From positions 18,128,471-18,192,470 of the forward strand of contig NW_020313285.1 in assembly GCF_003265705.1 (NCBI RefSeq): a stretch of DNA of 64,000 nucleotides, written 5' to 3'. Each line of letters opens with the position of its first letter. Position 1 is the first letter of the stretch. The stretch is from Callorhinus ursinus (taxonomy: Eukaryota > Chordata > Mammalia > Carnivora > Otariidae). Made by a program: the position numbers and the translations under genes. The notes beneath the pieces were generated by a model. It was given only the letters and a program-made list of their open reading frames with translations, was not told where the DNA came from and searched no databases. Shown piece after piece: positions 51,861-63,197 of the stretch.

Positions 51861-54177
51861 GAGATCAAACAATCATGAAAAGAGGCAGGATTTCTGCTGT
51901 ATAAAACTACCTGTGATTTGGAATGCAGATCTACCACTACATGGCAAACCTGTATGGCAAACCTGAGGCTCAATCCCAGTCCAGCTCTGGTACTTGTAAG
52001 GGCCCCTGACAGGGACCCCCAATGTGTGCGCATGCTCACATGGGTGTGGGTGTGTTTGCGTGGGGCTGAGGGTACTAAGCGGAACTGACTTGGGTTGGTA
52101 TCCTACCAGAGACCTCTGAGCTAAAAGGCGGCAAGAGTTTATCCTTTGCTCAGCCTGTACTCGGTCCTGCAAAAGATGAAGAAAACCAGGAAAAAATTCA
52201 GCTAGGATCCTCTTTTACTGCAAGAGACAGGGAACTCCTCTTCCAGACCCCAACAGTAAGGGGTCAGTGCAGTGTGCCCTGAGGACAGACACAGAAATGC
52301 CTCTTGCCCTTGACTTTCATGGACTGCTCAAAGGTCTGGGACTTGAGGAAGAATTTCCCAATTTCTGCACCCTGGCCTCTGCTAACAGGCAAAACATTAT
52401 TTGAAAAGCAGGCGAGGTCAGATGGAGCTAAAATGGCCTGGTTTCTGGCACCAACCCAGTAGGGCTGCCCCAGGGGTGCTTGCTTCCAGGCACTGTCTGT
52501 CCAAGGTTACCATGTCGGGTCTTGTGGCTTATACACTGCACAGGCACAGGCCAAGGGGGTGTGTGGAGCTGAGATCCTGTCCAGACATGGCTCATGAAGC
52601 CTTGGGTTCTGACAGGGTTGTGTCAGCCACAAGGAAGCAATTATGTTTCTGCCTCTGGGTGCCTTTTCACAAGCTGTATGGAGGCATCACGTGGCTGCTG
52701 AGGCCCAAGTGCCCCTACACCAGGCATGCTCTTCCCCTGTCTTTCCCACAGCTGGTTCCTTTCTCATTCTCAGCTAACAGGGAACCCACTTAAAGCTGCC
52801 TTTTCCTGCCATGCAATCTAAAGCAGGTTCTTTTCTCCCCTCTTTCCTTACTCTGAGATCAGTCCTTTGTTTCTTTAATAGCACATAGCTCACTTTAAAA
52901 TTATTTCACTGTTGGTTTGCTCTTTATTCTCCATCTCCTCCTTAGAATGCTGTTCACATTGCAGGTGTTCAGTAAATGGTGAGTAAACAAACGTCTAAAT
53001 AGATGGTGAGTGGCACACAGCGCAAAGAGAGGTGACTGACCTGGAGTGGCTTACTCCTCCCTCTAGGCAGGTGGCACACTTTGGGGACAGCTGTTCTCTG
53101 TCCTCCTGGCCAGACAGCTAGGCATCATGCCTATGGGTTGTCAATCATCCAGGAAGAATGGCCTCAAAGCCTTGGTGTGGGCTGGGGGCTGTTTAATCTG
53201 CCTGTGTGATAAAGAATTTAACCTCACCTCATTCTAAGAGTGGTCTGGAACTTGCCCTTAGCTTCTGGAAAATAATCTCTGAGCCCTTGCAAGGTCATGC
53301 CAGATAGGAGTATCTTCATTTAGGGTGAGGGCTGGCCACACAGGATAAATCAACAATGTGATTTAGGGTGGGGACCAGCTACTAGATAAACTAACAATGT
53401 GATTTAGGGTGGGGGCTTTGAGTCACAGTAGCTGCTGGACCTTGGGAGAGACTGGAAGCTGATGTCAGCTATGTGGACAATTGGCTACGGAACCCCAGTA
53501 AATCTCTGGTCACCCAGGCTAGACTGAACTTCCCTAGTTGGCAATATTCCATAAACATAACTGTGAGTATAATGGCTCTCAGAGAGTTCTACAAGTCTCC
53601 GTACATTATTACATGTAAAAGCGATCTTGGGAACCCTGAGACTTGCAATTGGTGTCAGAGGGGATGGTTCTGTGGGCTGTGCTCCCTCTCACGTAGCACT
53701 TCCGCTAAGCCGCCCCCCACCCCCACTCACAAACACCCGGACACACAGACATTCCGTAGGAAGAGGGCTGACTGGCTTCTCCTGGTTTCTCCTGGCTGAC
53801 CAAGGTCTGCTCTCAGACCCAGCATCTGCCCTAGCTGAGACCACACTACCTGCTGGTTCTTATTCCGGAGACCCCCCCCCAAGGGGCTCCAAGACAGTTG
53901 GGGCTTCCCCACTGGCCCCACCACCAGCGCCTCCCCTCCGTCCTGGCAGGTGGGAGAGACGTTCTGGCTGATGGGGGCAGTGACAGGTAGGCAGGCAACA
54001 AATCAGCAGCCAGGTTGGCTACTGGCTACTGAGCCAAAGTGTTCCTGCCATTGCACCCCCCCCCCGCAGTCTCTCATTCCCCGCCCCCTCCATGACCTAC
54101 TGTCCTCTTTGCTGGAGGAGACATTGTAGGGGTTGGGCTGACCATCAGGGTTTTCTCTGGAAATGCTGTAACTTTCC
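51861..54177. other. Intergenic, nothing recognised
   Basis: More than 2 kb without an identifiable repeat or exon. A 'gtgatttagggtgggg' phrase repeats at about 53358 and 53399, a small local duplication. Confidence 0.4.
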
Positions 54178-54346
54178 TTTTTTTCTTTATTTTATTTATT
54201 TACCTGACAGAGAGAGAGCACAAGAGAGAGGGAGAAGCAGGCTCTCCGCTGAGCAGGGAGCCCGACGCGGGGCTCGAACCCAGGACCCTGGGACCATGAC
54301 CCGAAACGAAGTCAGACACTTAAAGGACTGAGCCACGCAGGCACCC
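54178..54346 (-). mobile_element. Can-SINE
   Basis: Minus-strand copy; flanks 'tgctgtaactttcct' and 'tgccatagctttcct' are a diverged target duplication. Confidence 0.9.
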
Positions 54347-55035
54347 CTGCCATAGCTTTCCTAAAACTGGTTAGGTCTCTCCTTCCTCTAATGCCCACCA
54401 TCTCCCCCAGCTGCCCAGGTGGAGACCATGGAGCCAGAGACACAGCCCTTCCTGACAGCACCGCCCAAGGGAGCGGCAGCCTCAGAAGCCTCTCGAAGTT
54501 CAGAAGTTTCAGGTTCAAATCTAAACTTAGCAGCCCTGCTGCCCTGGCCTTACAAAACAAGTTCTTCCCTGACTTTTACGTAAGAAGAGTAAGCCCTTTC
54601 TCCCTTTCTTTCCCTCCCCAGTTCCTCCTCAACCCTGGGGCAATACTGGCTTCCCACTAACTGTACCAAGGGCCTCCCCATATCAAGGACCCCACCTCTT
54701 CTCTCTCTAAGCTCCAGATACAAACCTCCTAATTCCACACCTAGTAAATCTGCAGAAGGAGAAACCCAGTTTTGCTTCCTTTCTGCCTGCTGTGGTTTAA
54801 GCATGATCCTGCCCAACCATAGGAGATTGGACCAATGATCATCTCTCCATGATCCTGAGCATCAGATTTCCCCAAAAGGTAAGGAAACATGCCTTATTTT
54901 TCAGAGATTATGGAACAGACTGCTTGTTTACAAAGCCTTCTGAGGGAAATACAGCTATCAAGAATTTAAGAGACACAGGTGGTTTACAGAAAAACCCAGC
55001 CCCCAGAAACCCAAACTTAGAACACAGAAATGGAA
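54347..55035. other. Intergenic, nothing recognised
   Basis: Unique-looking sequence with random frames only. Confidence 0.4.
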
Positions 55036-55039
55036 AGCA

Positions 55040-55205
55040 ATGTTTCTGAAACTGTGGTGCATATGAGAATCACCTGGAGGGCGACTGGTATATGCAGGTG
55101 GTGGGGTCTCCCCAGTCAAGGTGCTCCATTAATATTTTGGGGGTGGGGCCACCACCCACGTTTTTCAGAAGCAGCCCCAGTGGTCCTCAGAGAAATGCTC
55201 TGTGA
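55040..55205 (+). mobile_element. MER5A-like hAT element
   Basis: 'catatgagaatcacctggag' near the left and 'cagtggtcctcagagaaatg' at the right give the usual MER5A frame, plus strand. Confidence 0.72.
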
Positions 55206-55296
55206 CCTTACATAGCCTCACAGTGAGAAATTCAGGGTGTGGCTACTCCCAACGAGGGGAGAGGGGTTAAAGCATATCAATTCAGAGCATTTTCTT

Positions 55297-55503
55297 TAAT
55301 TTTTTTTAAAGATTTTATTTATTTATCAGCGAGAGAGGGAGAGAGGGGGAAAGAGAGAGAGAGAGAGAGCAGAGGGAGAGGGACAAGCAGACTCCCCACT
55401 GAGCGCAGAGCCCGCCGGGGGCTCCATCCCAGGACCCTGAGAACATGACCCGAACCGAAATCAAGAGTCAGTTGCTTAACCAAATGAGCCATCCAGGTGC
55501 CCC
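55297..55503 (-). mobile_element. Can-SINE, older subtype
   Basis: Minus-strand copy with a long (GA)n and 'accgaaatcaagagtcagtt' body, ending 'gccatccaggtgcccc'. Confidence 0.92.
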
Positions 55504-55804
55504 TCAAAATATTTTTATTTACAGCCCTCTTCAAGATCCAGTGTCTGTGTGTTGTAAAGTGGGAGGACTCCCTAGGAAGATGCTTCACTTTTTGCCCTGC
55601 TGCCTGTCCCTCCACTCAGAATCCATTCATTCAGCCAAAATTCATTGCGGTTTCCAATTTTCCAGACACTGCCCTGAGAAGTAGCAATATAATATAATGG
55701 TGGGTATTTCTTTGTGGAAAAGACAGACTTTGCTCAAATCACCATCAAATCTACATGTAATGATGAACTTCGGTAAGTGCTATGGAAGAAAGTCTCTTAG
55801 GAAC

Positions 55805-56068
55805 ATTCATTCATTCAACAAACATGTACTGAGTTCCTACAATGGGCCAGGCGCTCTTGCAGATATTGAGGACTTAGCACTGAACTAAACAGACATAGTC
55901 CCTCCCCTCTTGGGGCTTACTGTACAGTGGGTAAGACTCCAAGTTAGCCAATAAATATGAACTATAATGTCAAGTGCTGGTAAATGTCGGCAGTGTAGGG
56001 GTAGAAAGCAATGGGGGGAGGGTCTACTCAGGACAGCCTGACAGGAGACTTTTAAGCGGAAATGAAGT
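55805..56068 (+). repeat. L2 3' end
   Basis: 'cattcattcaacaaacatgt', 'tacaatgggccaggcgctct' and 'ggggcttactgtacagtggg' are characteristic of L2, plus strand. Confidence 0.75.
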
Positions 56069-56084
56069 GAGTAAGTGAATCTTT

Positions 56085-56304
56085 TTTTTTTTTAAAGATT
56101 TTATTTATTTATTTATTTATTTATTTGTTTATTTTTTTTGGGAGGGGGAGAGAGAGAGAAACAGCATGAGATGGGAGAGGGCCAGAGGGAGAAGCAGGCT
56201 CCCCACTGAGCTGGGAGCCCGATACGGGACTCGATCCCAGGACTCTGGGATCATGACCCGAGCCGAAGGCAGTCGCCCAACCAACTGAGCCACCCAGGCG
56301 CCCC
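56085..56304 (-). mobile_element. Can-SINE
   Basis: Minus-strand copy with an expanded TTTA tail. Perfect target duplication 'gagtaagtgaatcttt' on both sides. Confidence 0.95.
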
Positions 56305-56349
56305 GAGTAAGTGAATCTTTAATGGAGAGGCTGAACTGACCCGAGGGTG

Positions 56350-56565
56350 GTGGGTATGGTGGGTGGTCTGCAAAGATGGTGGCCAGTTCCTCCCAACCAT
56401 CAGGAGTCTCTCACCAAGAGGTGGAGTCTACTTCCACTCCTATTAAAACTTGGCGGGCCCTGGGTCCTGCTCTGACCCACAGAATGTGCTGGAAGGAACA
56501 GTGTGCCAGTTCTAAGCCTAGACTTTAGAGGCCAAGGAACTTCCCTTCTTTGTCTTTTGTAGCCC
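56350..56565 (+). mobile_element. MLT1-like LTR fragment
   Basis: 'gctctgacccacagaatgtg' and 'tgtgccagttctaagcctag' resemble the 5' half of an MLT1 LTR. No retroviral coding sequence. Confidence 0.5.
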
Positions 56566-56569
56566 CAGT

Positions 56570-57290
56570 CCCCCAGATACATTCAACTACCCTGCAGGAG
56601 AGAGAGATGCTGAGTTACTTCCCCACCCCCATCCTCAGCCCCAGCTACCAGATACGTGAGTGTAGCCATCTAGAACATTACAGTCCTGGCCAAGCTTCCA
56701 GCTCAATGCAGCCACCAGTGTTTGACCTCAGGCAATACTGCATGGAATAGAAGAGTCCAGTGGAGCCACTGCACTGACCTAGACTTGGGATGAGGGGGGG
56801 CTCAGACAATGGTGAAAACAGCAATGGAGGTGGGAGGGTAGATAAAGTAGACTCAGAGGAAGCACAACCTGTAGGACTCAGTGATGGAGGTGATGTTTCT
56901 GGCTGTGTAAATAGGGCTGGTGCTGTCCCTGTAGAGCTGGAGGCACAGAAAAGGGGCAGGTGTAGCAGAAGATGGTAAGTTTGGGTTTGGCCATGGGAGG
57001 TGCCAACCTCCTGCCCTCTCCCCCATCAATCCTCACGCCCCCGCACACAAGGGTAGCCTGTGGGAGGGGGCTGCCTCTGGGATCACCGGCAGTCTGGCCA
57101 AGGGGAGTGGTTGAGGAACAAGAAGCTGGGCATGACCCCATCTCAAAGGGTCCCTGTCCTGATACAAACCCTTGAGGGCCAAGCCCAAATCAGAGGATTT
57201 CTAAGGAGGAGGGATCATAGTGTCTGCAGGAAAAAGGAAGAGAGAAATAAGTAAGTTGGCCTGATTTTTTTTTTTAACAAACACATCATT
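56570..57290. other. Intergenic, nothing recognised
   Basis: No identifiable repeat or exon. Confidence 0.4.
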
Positions 57291-57291
57291 A

Positions 57292-57493
57292 GGGGCGCCT
57301 GGGTGGCTCAGTTGGTTAAGCGACGGCCTTCAGCTCAGGTCATGATCTCAGGGTCCTGGGATCGAGCCCCGCATCGGGCTCCCTGCTCCGCGGGAAGCCT
57401 GCTTCTCCCTCTGACCCTCCCCCTGCTTGTGTTCTCTCTCTCGCTGTCTCTCTCTGTCAATTAAATAAATAAATAAAATCTTAAAAAAAAAAA
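57292..57493 (+). mobile_element. Can-SINE
   Basis: Plus strand, 'gaccctccccctgcttgtg' tail mix, flanked by 'aacacatcatta' / 'acacatcatta'. Confidence 0.94.
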
Positions 57494-57894
57494 TAACACA
57501 TCATTAAACATTTGACCAAAATGATAGGAAAATGTCCTGTTCCCACTGGCTCTCCTGGTTGCTACACACGCTGGCTGGCCTTATCTGGGATTTCCCTGGC
57601 CCACCCTTAAGGAGAAGCCCTTCAGGGCCAGCCCTGCTGCCGCCCACCTGCCGGGCAAGTTGCTTAGCGGTCCCTGGGTCTGTGTTGCCATGGGTGCACT
57701 CCCAAGCGTCCACCAATAGGTGGCAGCACACACCGTGCCTGTTGCCCAGACGATTCTGACTAACACGTTCTCAAGAGAGCGGTTCCTATGTGAGACAGGC
57801 TTCAGTGTCCCTCTTTTACATCCTCAGTTCATCTTCATGCAAAGATTTCAGGCTCACTAGGGTGATAGACTGGTTTTCTGACCCACCTCCATGG

Positions 57895-58080
57895 GCAGTC
57901 GCCAGGGGGCATTTGGCAACATTTGGAGATGTTTTTAAATGTCACAAGGGAGGATGTGGTATTGGCCTCGAGGGAACAGGGGCCTGGGATGCCGCTAAAC
58001 ATATTAAACAGGACAGCCCCCCACAACAAAGAATTATCTAACCCAAAATATAAACAGTGCCAAGATTGCAAAACACTGAT
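57895..58080 (+). mobile_element. hAT-like MER element
   Basis: 'ggggcatttggcaacatttg', 'gggatgccgctaaacatatt' and 'acaacaaagaattatctaac' are typical of a common non-autonomous hAT (MER-type) fossil. Confidence 0.65.
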
Positions 58081-58229
58081 TTAATCAGATTCTCAAGTGC
58101 TGGCCCATGCAGTCTTAGACATCCCGGATCAGGGCCCACTGCACTAGGCTGATCCCAGCCTCCCCTCCCCCAACCAACCATGAGCTCTCCCTCCTGCACC
58201 TGCAGCATCTCCCTCCTCCTTCCTTCAGA

Positions 58230-58520
58230 CCTCACCTCATTCATACCTCAATTAACAATTCCTGAGCAGCAAGCATGTCCAAGGCACTGTGCTGGCCCTA
58301 GAGAGACCTTGGGAGACAAAAGCAGACACAGTCCCTACCTTTCTTGAGGGAGCTCACAGGCTGCAGGGAGAGAGCATTTGCAAATATGACAAGTACTATG
58401 TGGGCACAAACAAGGCACTAAAATACCGAATTATACAGAGAAGACCAACTTTAACCAAGAAGTTTGGAAAGGTCTCTGAAAAGGTGACAGGTGAGCTAAG
58501 GTCTGAAGAGGAATGACCCT
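58230..58520 (+). repeat. L2 fragment
   Basis: 'ccaaggcactgtgctggccc', 'gacacagtccctacctttct' and 'gtgacaggtgagctaaggtc' follow L2 order, plus strand. Confidence 0.7.
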
Positions 58521-58697
58521 CTTATTGAAGAGACAATAAAACCAACAGTAATATGCATTTTTTTAGAGTATTCACCACCCACCTACCATAACTGGAACTA
58601 TGTTCTTTTTTGTATAATAAATTCATTCCCAGACCTTGTCCATGTCTTGCTAGGGCATCTCAACCATCCCTCAAGTATGCATGACATACACTTGACA

Positions 58698-58702
<5 letters not shown>

Positions 58703-58730
<28 letters not shown>
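58703..58730 (+). repeat. (TA)n microsatellite at gap edge
   Basis: At least thirteen TA units running directly into the N gap. The true length is unknown. Confidence 0.95.
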
Positions 58731-58830
58731 NNNNNNNNNNNNNNNNNNNNNNNNNNNNNNNNNNNNNNNNNNNNNNNNNNNNNNNNNNNNNNNNNNNNNN
58801 NNNNNNNNNNNNNNNNNNNNNNNNNNNNNN
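58731..58830. other. Assembly gap, exactly 100 N
   Basis: One hundred undetermined bases between a TA microsatellite and a SINE tail. Exactly 100 is a usual placeholder for a gap of unknown size. Confidence 0.98.
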
Positions 58831-59031
58831 TTTTTTTTAAAGATTTTATTTATTTATTTGAGAGAGAGAGAGAGAGAGAGAGAGAAACAGCATGAGAGGA
58901 GAGAGGGTCAGAGGGAGAAGCAGACTCCCCGCCGAGCCGGGAGCCCGATGCGGGACTCGATCCCAGGACTCCGGGACCATGACCCGAGCCGAAGGCAGTC
59001 GCTTAACCAACTGAGCCACCCAGGCGCCCTG
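58831..59031 (-). mobile_element. Can-SINE at gap edge
   Basis: Minus-strand copy, (GA)n-rich 'gaccctctctcctctcatg' subtype, its T-rich tail starting at the gap. The left target duplication lies in the gap, if it exists. Confidence 0.92.
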
Positions 59032-59384
59032 TAACAGGTTCAATGTTACAGGTAGGATTTTCTAAATGGTTCCCCAGTTGTTCATGTACACCATAGTAAG
59101 GGACATCCATACAATCAAACAAAGCTTCAGGTATCACGCTCAGCTCACCAGTTCCATTGGCTTGGAGTCACCCTTCCCCCTCTTGCTTCCTGTCAATGTC
59201 TACTGAAGTAGGGGAGATGACCACCATCTCAGGGTGGGAAGAGTCCTTGAGGCCAGGCAAGCCTGTGACGGGCACATCAGGGGCAGTCAGGGAATAGAGT
59301 TTGGATTCCTAGGCCCTGCCCCATTTGCCCCCTCAGGATCCCGTAGGCCAGTGTGGAGGGTTTATAGTAAGTCCACTAATCCTT

Positions 59385-60015
59385 TCCCAATCCTCCCCTC
59401 ACAAAGGTGGATCCTAATTCCCCCCTCCTTGCATGGGGACCAGAGTTTTCGGTGACTTGCTTCTAATGACAAAATGCAGCAGAAGCAATGCCGTGTGACT
59501 TCCAAGGCAGGTCTGAAAGACATGGGAGCTTCTGCCTTGCTCTCTGTAGGATTACTCGCTCTGAGAGAGGCTGAGCGCCATGTCATAAGGACATGAGAGC
59601 AGCCCTGCAGGAGGCCCGCGTTGGGAGCAATGGTGTCCCCCCCATCAACAACTGTTCCTGTGTGTCCAGGACAGTCCCAGTTTATACATTCAAAGTCCCA
59701 CAATCAGGGAACCTCTTAGGCTAGTCCTGTGCAAGTGGAGACTAGTAGACACCCTAATGGGCAGCACTATTTTGCCAGCCTCTTGAGGGAGCCACCTTGG
59801 GGGCAGGTCTTCCAGCCCAGCCCAGCCTTCAGATGACCACAGCCGTAGCCAACATTTTACTGCTACTTCATGAGAGACTCTGAGCCTAACAACACAGCTG
59901 AATCACTTCTGAGCCCTGACTTACAGAAAGTACGCAACATCATAAAGGTTGATTGTTTTAAGCCACTACCTTTGGGGATCATTTATTATAGAGTAGTAGT
60001 TAAGTAATATACTCA
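59385..60015 (+). mobile_element. MLT1-type ERVL-MaLR LTR
   Basis: 'ggtgacttgcttctaatgac', 'gccgtgtgacttccaaggca', 'gagcgccatgtcataaggac' and the terminus 'gttttaagccactacctttg' give an almost full LTR of an ancient endogenous retroelement. No coding part. Confidence 0.7.
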
Positions 60016-60099
60016 GGACTCTATCTCGTGTCTTGGTCTATGAATCAGATTTGGTCTATGAATCAGCATTCGTGAACCATGGCTCTGGTCTTACTCCCG

Positions 60100-60735
60100 A
60101 AAGCAGCACTTTCCAATAGAATTTTCTGCAGCGATAGAACAGTCCTATATCCATGCTTGTCCACTGATGGTCACTAGCCACATGTGGCTACTAAGCATTA
60201 GAAATGTGATTGGTATGACTGAGGAACTGAATTTTAAATTTGATTTAATTTTAATGAATTAAACTTGAAATAGCACACGAGTATGCTTCTATGAATGTAA
60301 CATTCTCAAAATGCTAACATTATGGAGATGGAAAACAGAAGCGGTTACGGGGGCGGGGGAGAGGTGGGGGGAAGGGTGGTAGGCAACTCTGCAGGGGTGA
60401 CACGTGGGAGAGCTTTGTGATGATGAAATAGTTCTGTATCTTGATTATGGCAGCGGTTACACAAATCCACACGTGTGAGAAAATGACAGAGGACAATACA
60501 CACATTGTACCAATGTAAATTTCCTGGTTTTGATACTGTGCTACAGTCATATAAAATGTAACCATTGAGGGAAGCTGGGGCAAGGGTAGAGGAGACCTCT
60601 CTACTGTTTTTGTAACTTCCTGGAAATCTATAGTTATTTTAAAATAAAAAGTTTTTTTAATTTACATATGAAATAAGCATAAAGCATCAAATAGCACATG
60701 TGGCTAGTGCCTACCACACTGGACAGTAAGGTCCT
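60100..60735 (+). mobile_element. hAT/MER-type DNA element split by LINE-1
   Basis: The left part (60100-60280) has 'gcactttccaatagaatttt' and 'actagccacatgtggctact'. The right end (60685-60735), 'cacatgtggctagtgcctac', mirrors it as an inverted repeat. An L1 tail fills the middle. Confidence 0.65.
60330..60655 (+). mobile_element. LINE-1 3' UTR fragment
   Basis: 'ccacacgtgtgagaaaatga', 'tttcctggttttgatactgt' and the final 'ttttaaaataaaaagttttt' are a typical L1 3' end, plus strand. Confidence 0.8.
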
Positions 60736-60978
60736 AAATAATGTACAGATCCCCCAGCACTATCTTCTGGTCCTTTAGCATCTGTTCAGACAGGAAACTG
60801 CCCCACCAGGTTCTGTTTGGTAGCTCTCATCATAAGAAAGCTCAGACCAGAGGGCCTCAGAGTGAAAGAGTTTTCCCCTCAGCTCTTTGTTTGTGCTGGA
60901 ACCATGAATGAGGCCCAGATTTGCTGGAACAAAGCCTCTTCCCCAGGGAGCCCAAGGGACCCAAGAGAAAATGCTCTA

Positions 60979-61168
60979 GGGGCGCCTGGCTGGCTCAGTG
61001 GGAGGAGCATGCGACTCTTGATCCCAGGGTCCTGGAATCGAGCCCCGAGCCCCACATCGGGCTCCCTGCTCGGCGGGAAGCCTGCTTCTCCCTCTCCCAC
61101 TCCCCCTGCTGTGTTCCCTCTCTCACTGTCTCTCTCTGTCAAATAAATAAAATAAAATAAAATAAAAA
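60979..61168 (+). mobile_element. Can-SINE
   Basis: Plus-strand copy with a partial 5' deletion ('gaggagcatgcgactcttga' then 'tcccagggtcctggaatcga') and a (AAAAT)n tail. Confidence 0.92.
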
Positions 61169-61194
61169 ATCACTTAGTTCAAAAAAGCCTGCAT

Positions 61195-61640
61195 TACCTG
61201 TGGTGAACTGAAGAGTGTCCCCAAAGAAATTGAGGTCCCAAATCTCTGCCATCTGTGCATTTTACAGATTCCTTTTATACAGCCAAAGGGATCCAGTTAA
61301 GGATCTTGAGATAAAGATTATCCTGGATTACCCACATGGATCCTGAATGCCATTGTAGGTATTCTTATAAGAGAGCCGGAGAGGGGTTCTTTACGGAAGT
61401 ACAATGCTGCGCCGTGGCTTTGTTGATAGAAGAGGTCTGAAGGGATGCAGCTCCAGACCCTGGAAAAGGCAAGGAAACAGATTCTGTCCCAGTGTCTCGG
61501 AGGGAGCATGGCCCTGACAACCTTGGTGTCAGAGTTCTGGCCTCCAGAACTGGAAGACAATCAACTTGTGCTGCTTTAAGCCACTGGATTTGTGGCCATT
61601 TGCTATACAGCAGCATTAGCGGACTGGCGTGTGACCTCCC
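61195..61640 (+). mobile_element. MLT1-type ERVL-MaLR LTR
   Basis: 'gaagagtgtccccaaagaaa', 'aggtattcttataagagagc', 'ttctggcctccagaactgga' and 'gctttaagccactggatttg' follow the MLT1 LTR layout on the plus strand. No viral coding sequence. Confidence 0.75.
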
Positions 61641-61649
61641 AAAACTAGA

Positions 61650-61935
61650 TCTGCACTTACCTTTTGAGCCAGCAGCCACTTCTGGGAATTTACTCTGAAG
61701 ACACACCTCCAACAATACAAAATACGCCTTCACAAGGCGATTCACTGCAGAATTGTATGTAATTGCATAATACTGGAAACCACCTAAGTGTCCATGCACA
61801 GCAGAGTGGTTGAATAAACTATGGTATATGACCACATAATGGAGTAGCTTGCTGCTGGAAAGAAAAATAAGGAACCCAATACAAATCAATTCCCAAGAGA
61901 TTAGTGAAAGAAGGAAAAATGCAAAAGAGTATCTA
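61650..61935 (+). mobile_element. Old LINE-1 ORF2 tail
   Basis: 'cttctgggaatttactctga', 'tggaaaccacctaagtgtcc' and 'aactatggtatatgaccaca' are L1 ORF2-end text, plus strand. It may resume after 62496. Confidence 0.75.
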
Positions 61936-62150
61936 TGGGGGGCTGGGGGGCTCAGGTGGTGAAGGGTCAGACTCTTGGTTTCGGCTCAGGTCACTTGATT
62001 TCATGGGTCATGAGATGGAGCCCCAGGTCAGGCTCCATGCTCAGCGGGAAGTCTGCTTCTCCCTCTCCCTCTGCCCCTGCGTGTCTCTCTCTCTCTCTCT
62101 CTCTCTCGGTCACTCTCTTTCTCTCAAATAAATAAATAAAATCTTTTAAA
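61936..62150 (+). mobile_element. Can-SINE, left member of the transferred block
   Basis: Plus strand. The 5' half is an older subtype ('cagactcttggtttcggctc'), while the 3' end ('tcactctctttctc') matches the SINE at 23640. No target duplication is seen on the left. It looks like a chimera of two SINEs. Confidence 0.88.
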
Positions 62151-62315
62151 AAAAGAATTTTCCCTTCATGAAAAAGGGAAGCAAAAATCATATTGACATG
62201 AAGAAGTTTCAGCAATGCCATGCCTAAATTTAAAATGTATACTGTAGCAGAAGAATGACTTAGCCAGTCACTTAAATTTCAGCACTTAGTGAATGCTGAT
62301 TAGTAATTAAGTTCA
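62151..62315 (+). repeat. Duplicated unique segment, copy B (uninterrupted)
   Basis: Matches 23841-24192 without its SINE, at about nine in ten bases by eye, in the same orientation. It keeps the empty site where the SINE of copy A sits ('gcaaaaatcatattgacatg'). Confidence 0.88.
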
Positions 62316-62495
62316 GGGGCGCCTGGGTGGCTCAGTCAGTTACGAGTCTGTCTTTGGCTCAGATCACAATCTCAGGGTCCTGGGATAGAGCCCTGCATCA
62401 GCGGGGAGCTGGCTTCGCCCTCTCCCCCTGCTCCTCCCCTGCTCATGCTACTTCTCTCTCCTTCTCTCAGATAAATAAATAAAATCTTAAAAAGA
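62316..62495 (+). mobile_element. Can-SINE, right member of the transferred block
   Basis: Plus strand. It shares the exact left junction 'taattaagttca|ggggc' with the SINE at 24195 but lacks the right-hand target duplication. It carries its own deletion in the middle. Confidence 0.9.
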
Positions 62496-62810
62496 AAAAA
62501 GGGCTTGAGATGTATGCATATGAGTCTACATGGGTGTATATTTCCTAGCCCTGTCCATGGAGAGGACCTAGAAGTAGTGATGCTCCAGTAACAGTGAGTC
62601 CACCAAGGACCCAGATCTTGGTTTCTACACACCATGCTCCAATAGATCAATCAGGACTCCTTGAAAAATGGCTGGGCCCAGAGCTGAGGCAGAGAAAGTA
62701 CAAGAGGAGCCTGGTATATCTTACAGATCCAGAAATCACAACTTCGCTAAGGAAAAAAAAGGGGGGGATAGGTATGCACTGGAGCCCACCTGAAACAGCT
62801 CCCAGCTGCC
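62496..62810. other. Intergenic, nothing firm
   Basis: Possible continuation of the old L1 at 62500-62560; the rest is not recognised. Confidence 0.35.
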
Positions 62811-62827
62811 AAACCTGGGACAATTTT

Positions 62828-63000
62828 TTTAAAGATTTTATTTATTTATTTGAGAGAGAGAGAGAGAGAGCACGAGAGGGGGGAAGGTCAGAGGGAGAAG
62901 CAGACTCCCTGCAGAGCAGGGAGACCGATGCGGAACTCAATCCCAGGACTCTGGGATCATGACCTGAGCCGAAGGCAGGTGCTTAACTGACTGAGCCTCC
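62828..63000 (-). mobile_element. Can-SINE
   Basis: Minus-strand copy; flanks 'caaacctgggacaattt' and 'caaacctggaacaattt'. The head (last ~20 bases of the plus view) is shortened. Confidence 0.92.
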
Positions 63001-63019
63001 AGCAAACCTGGAACAATTT

Positions 63020-63195
63020 GACCAACAAAACAAATAATGATATTAATGGATTATAACCCGAAGAATAAAATAAATGTCCATGAATCCATACAGACATAAA
63101 TACTAAATAAATACATAGGGGAGAAGGGACAATTCTTCCTTACATTAGAATCCCCAAAAATAAATTAATAATGGAAACAGAAAATCACCACTTGC
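63020..63195 (+). mobile_element. Old LINE-1 fragment (L1ME-like)
   Basis: 'gaataaaataaatgtccatg' and 'aatccccaaaaataaattaa' resemble an L1ME 3' part. Uncertain. Confidence 0.45.
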
Positions 63196-63197
63196 CA

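Noticed and set aside
15433..61160. Recurring peptide like '[19 protein letters not shown]' with a Leu-rich tail in many places
   Set aside because: It looks like a protein family but is the translation of the Can-SINE consensus in one frame; each copy has poly(A), target duplications and no conserved start.
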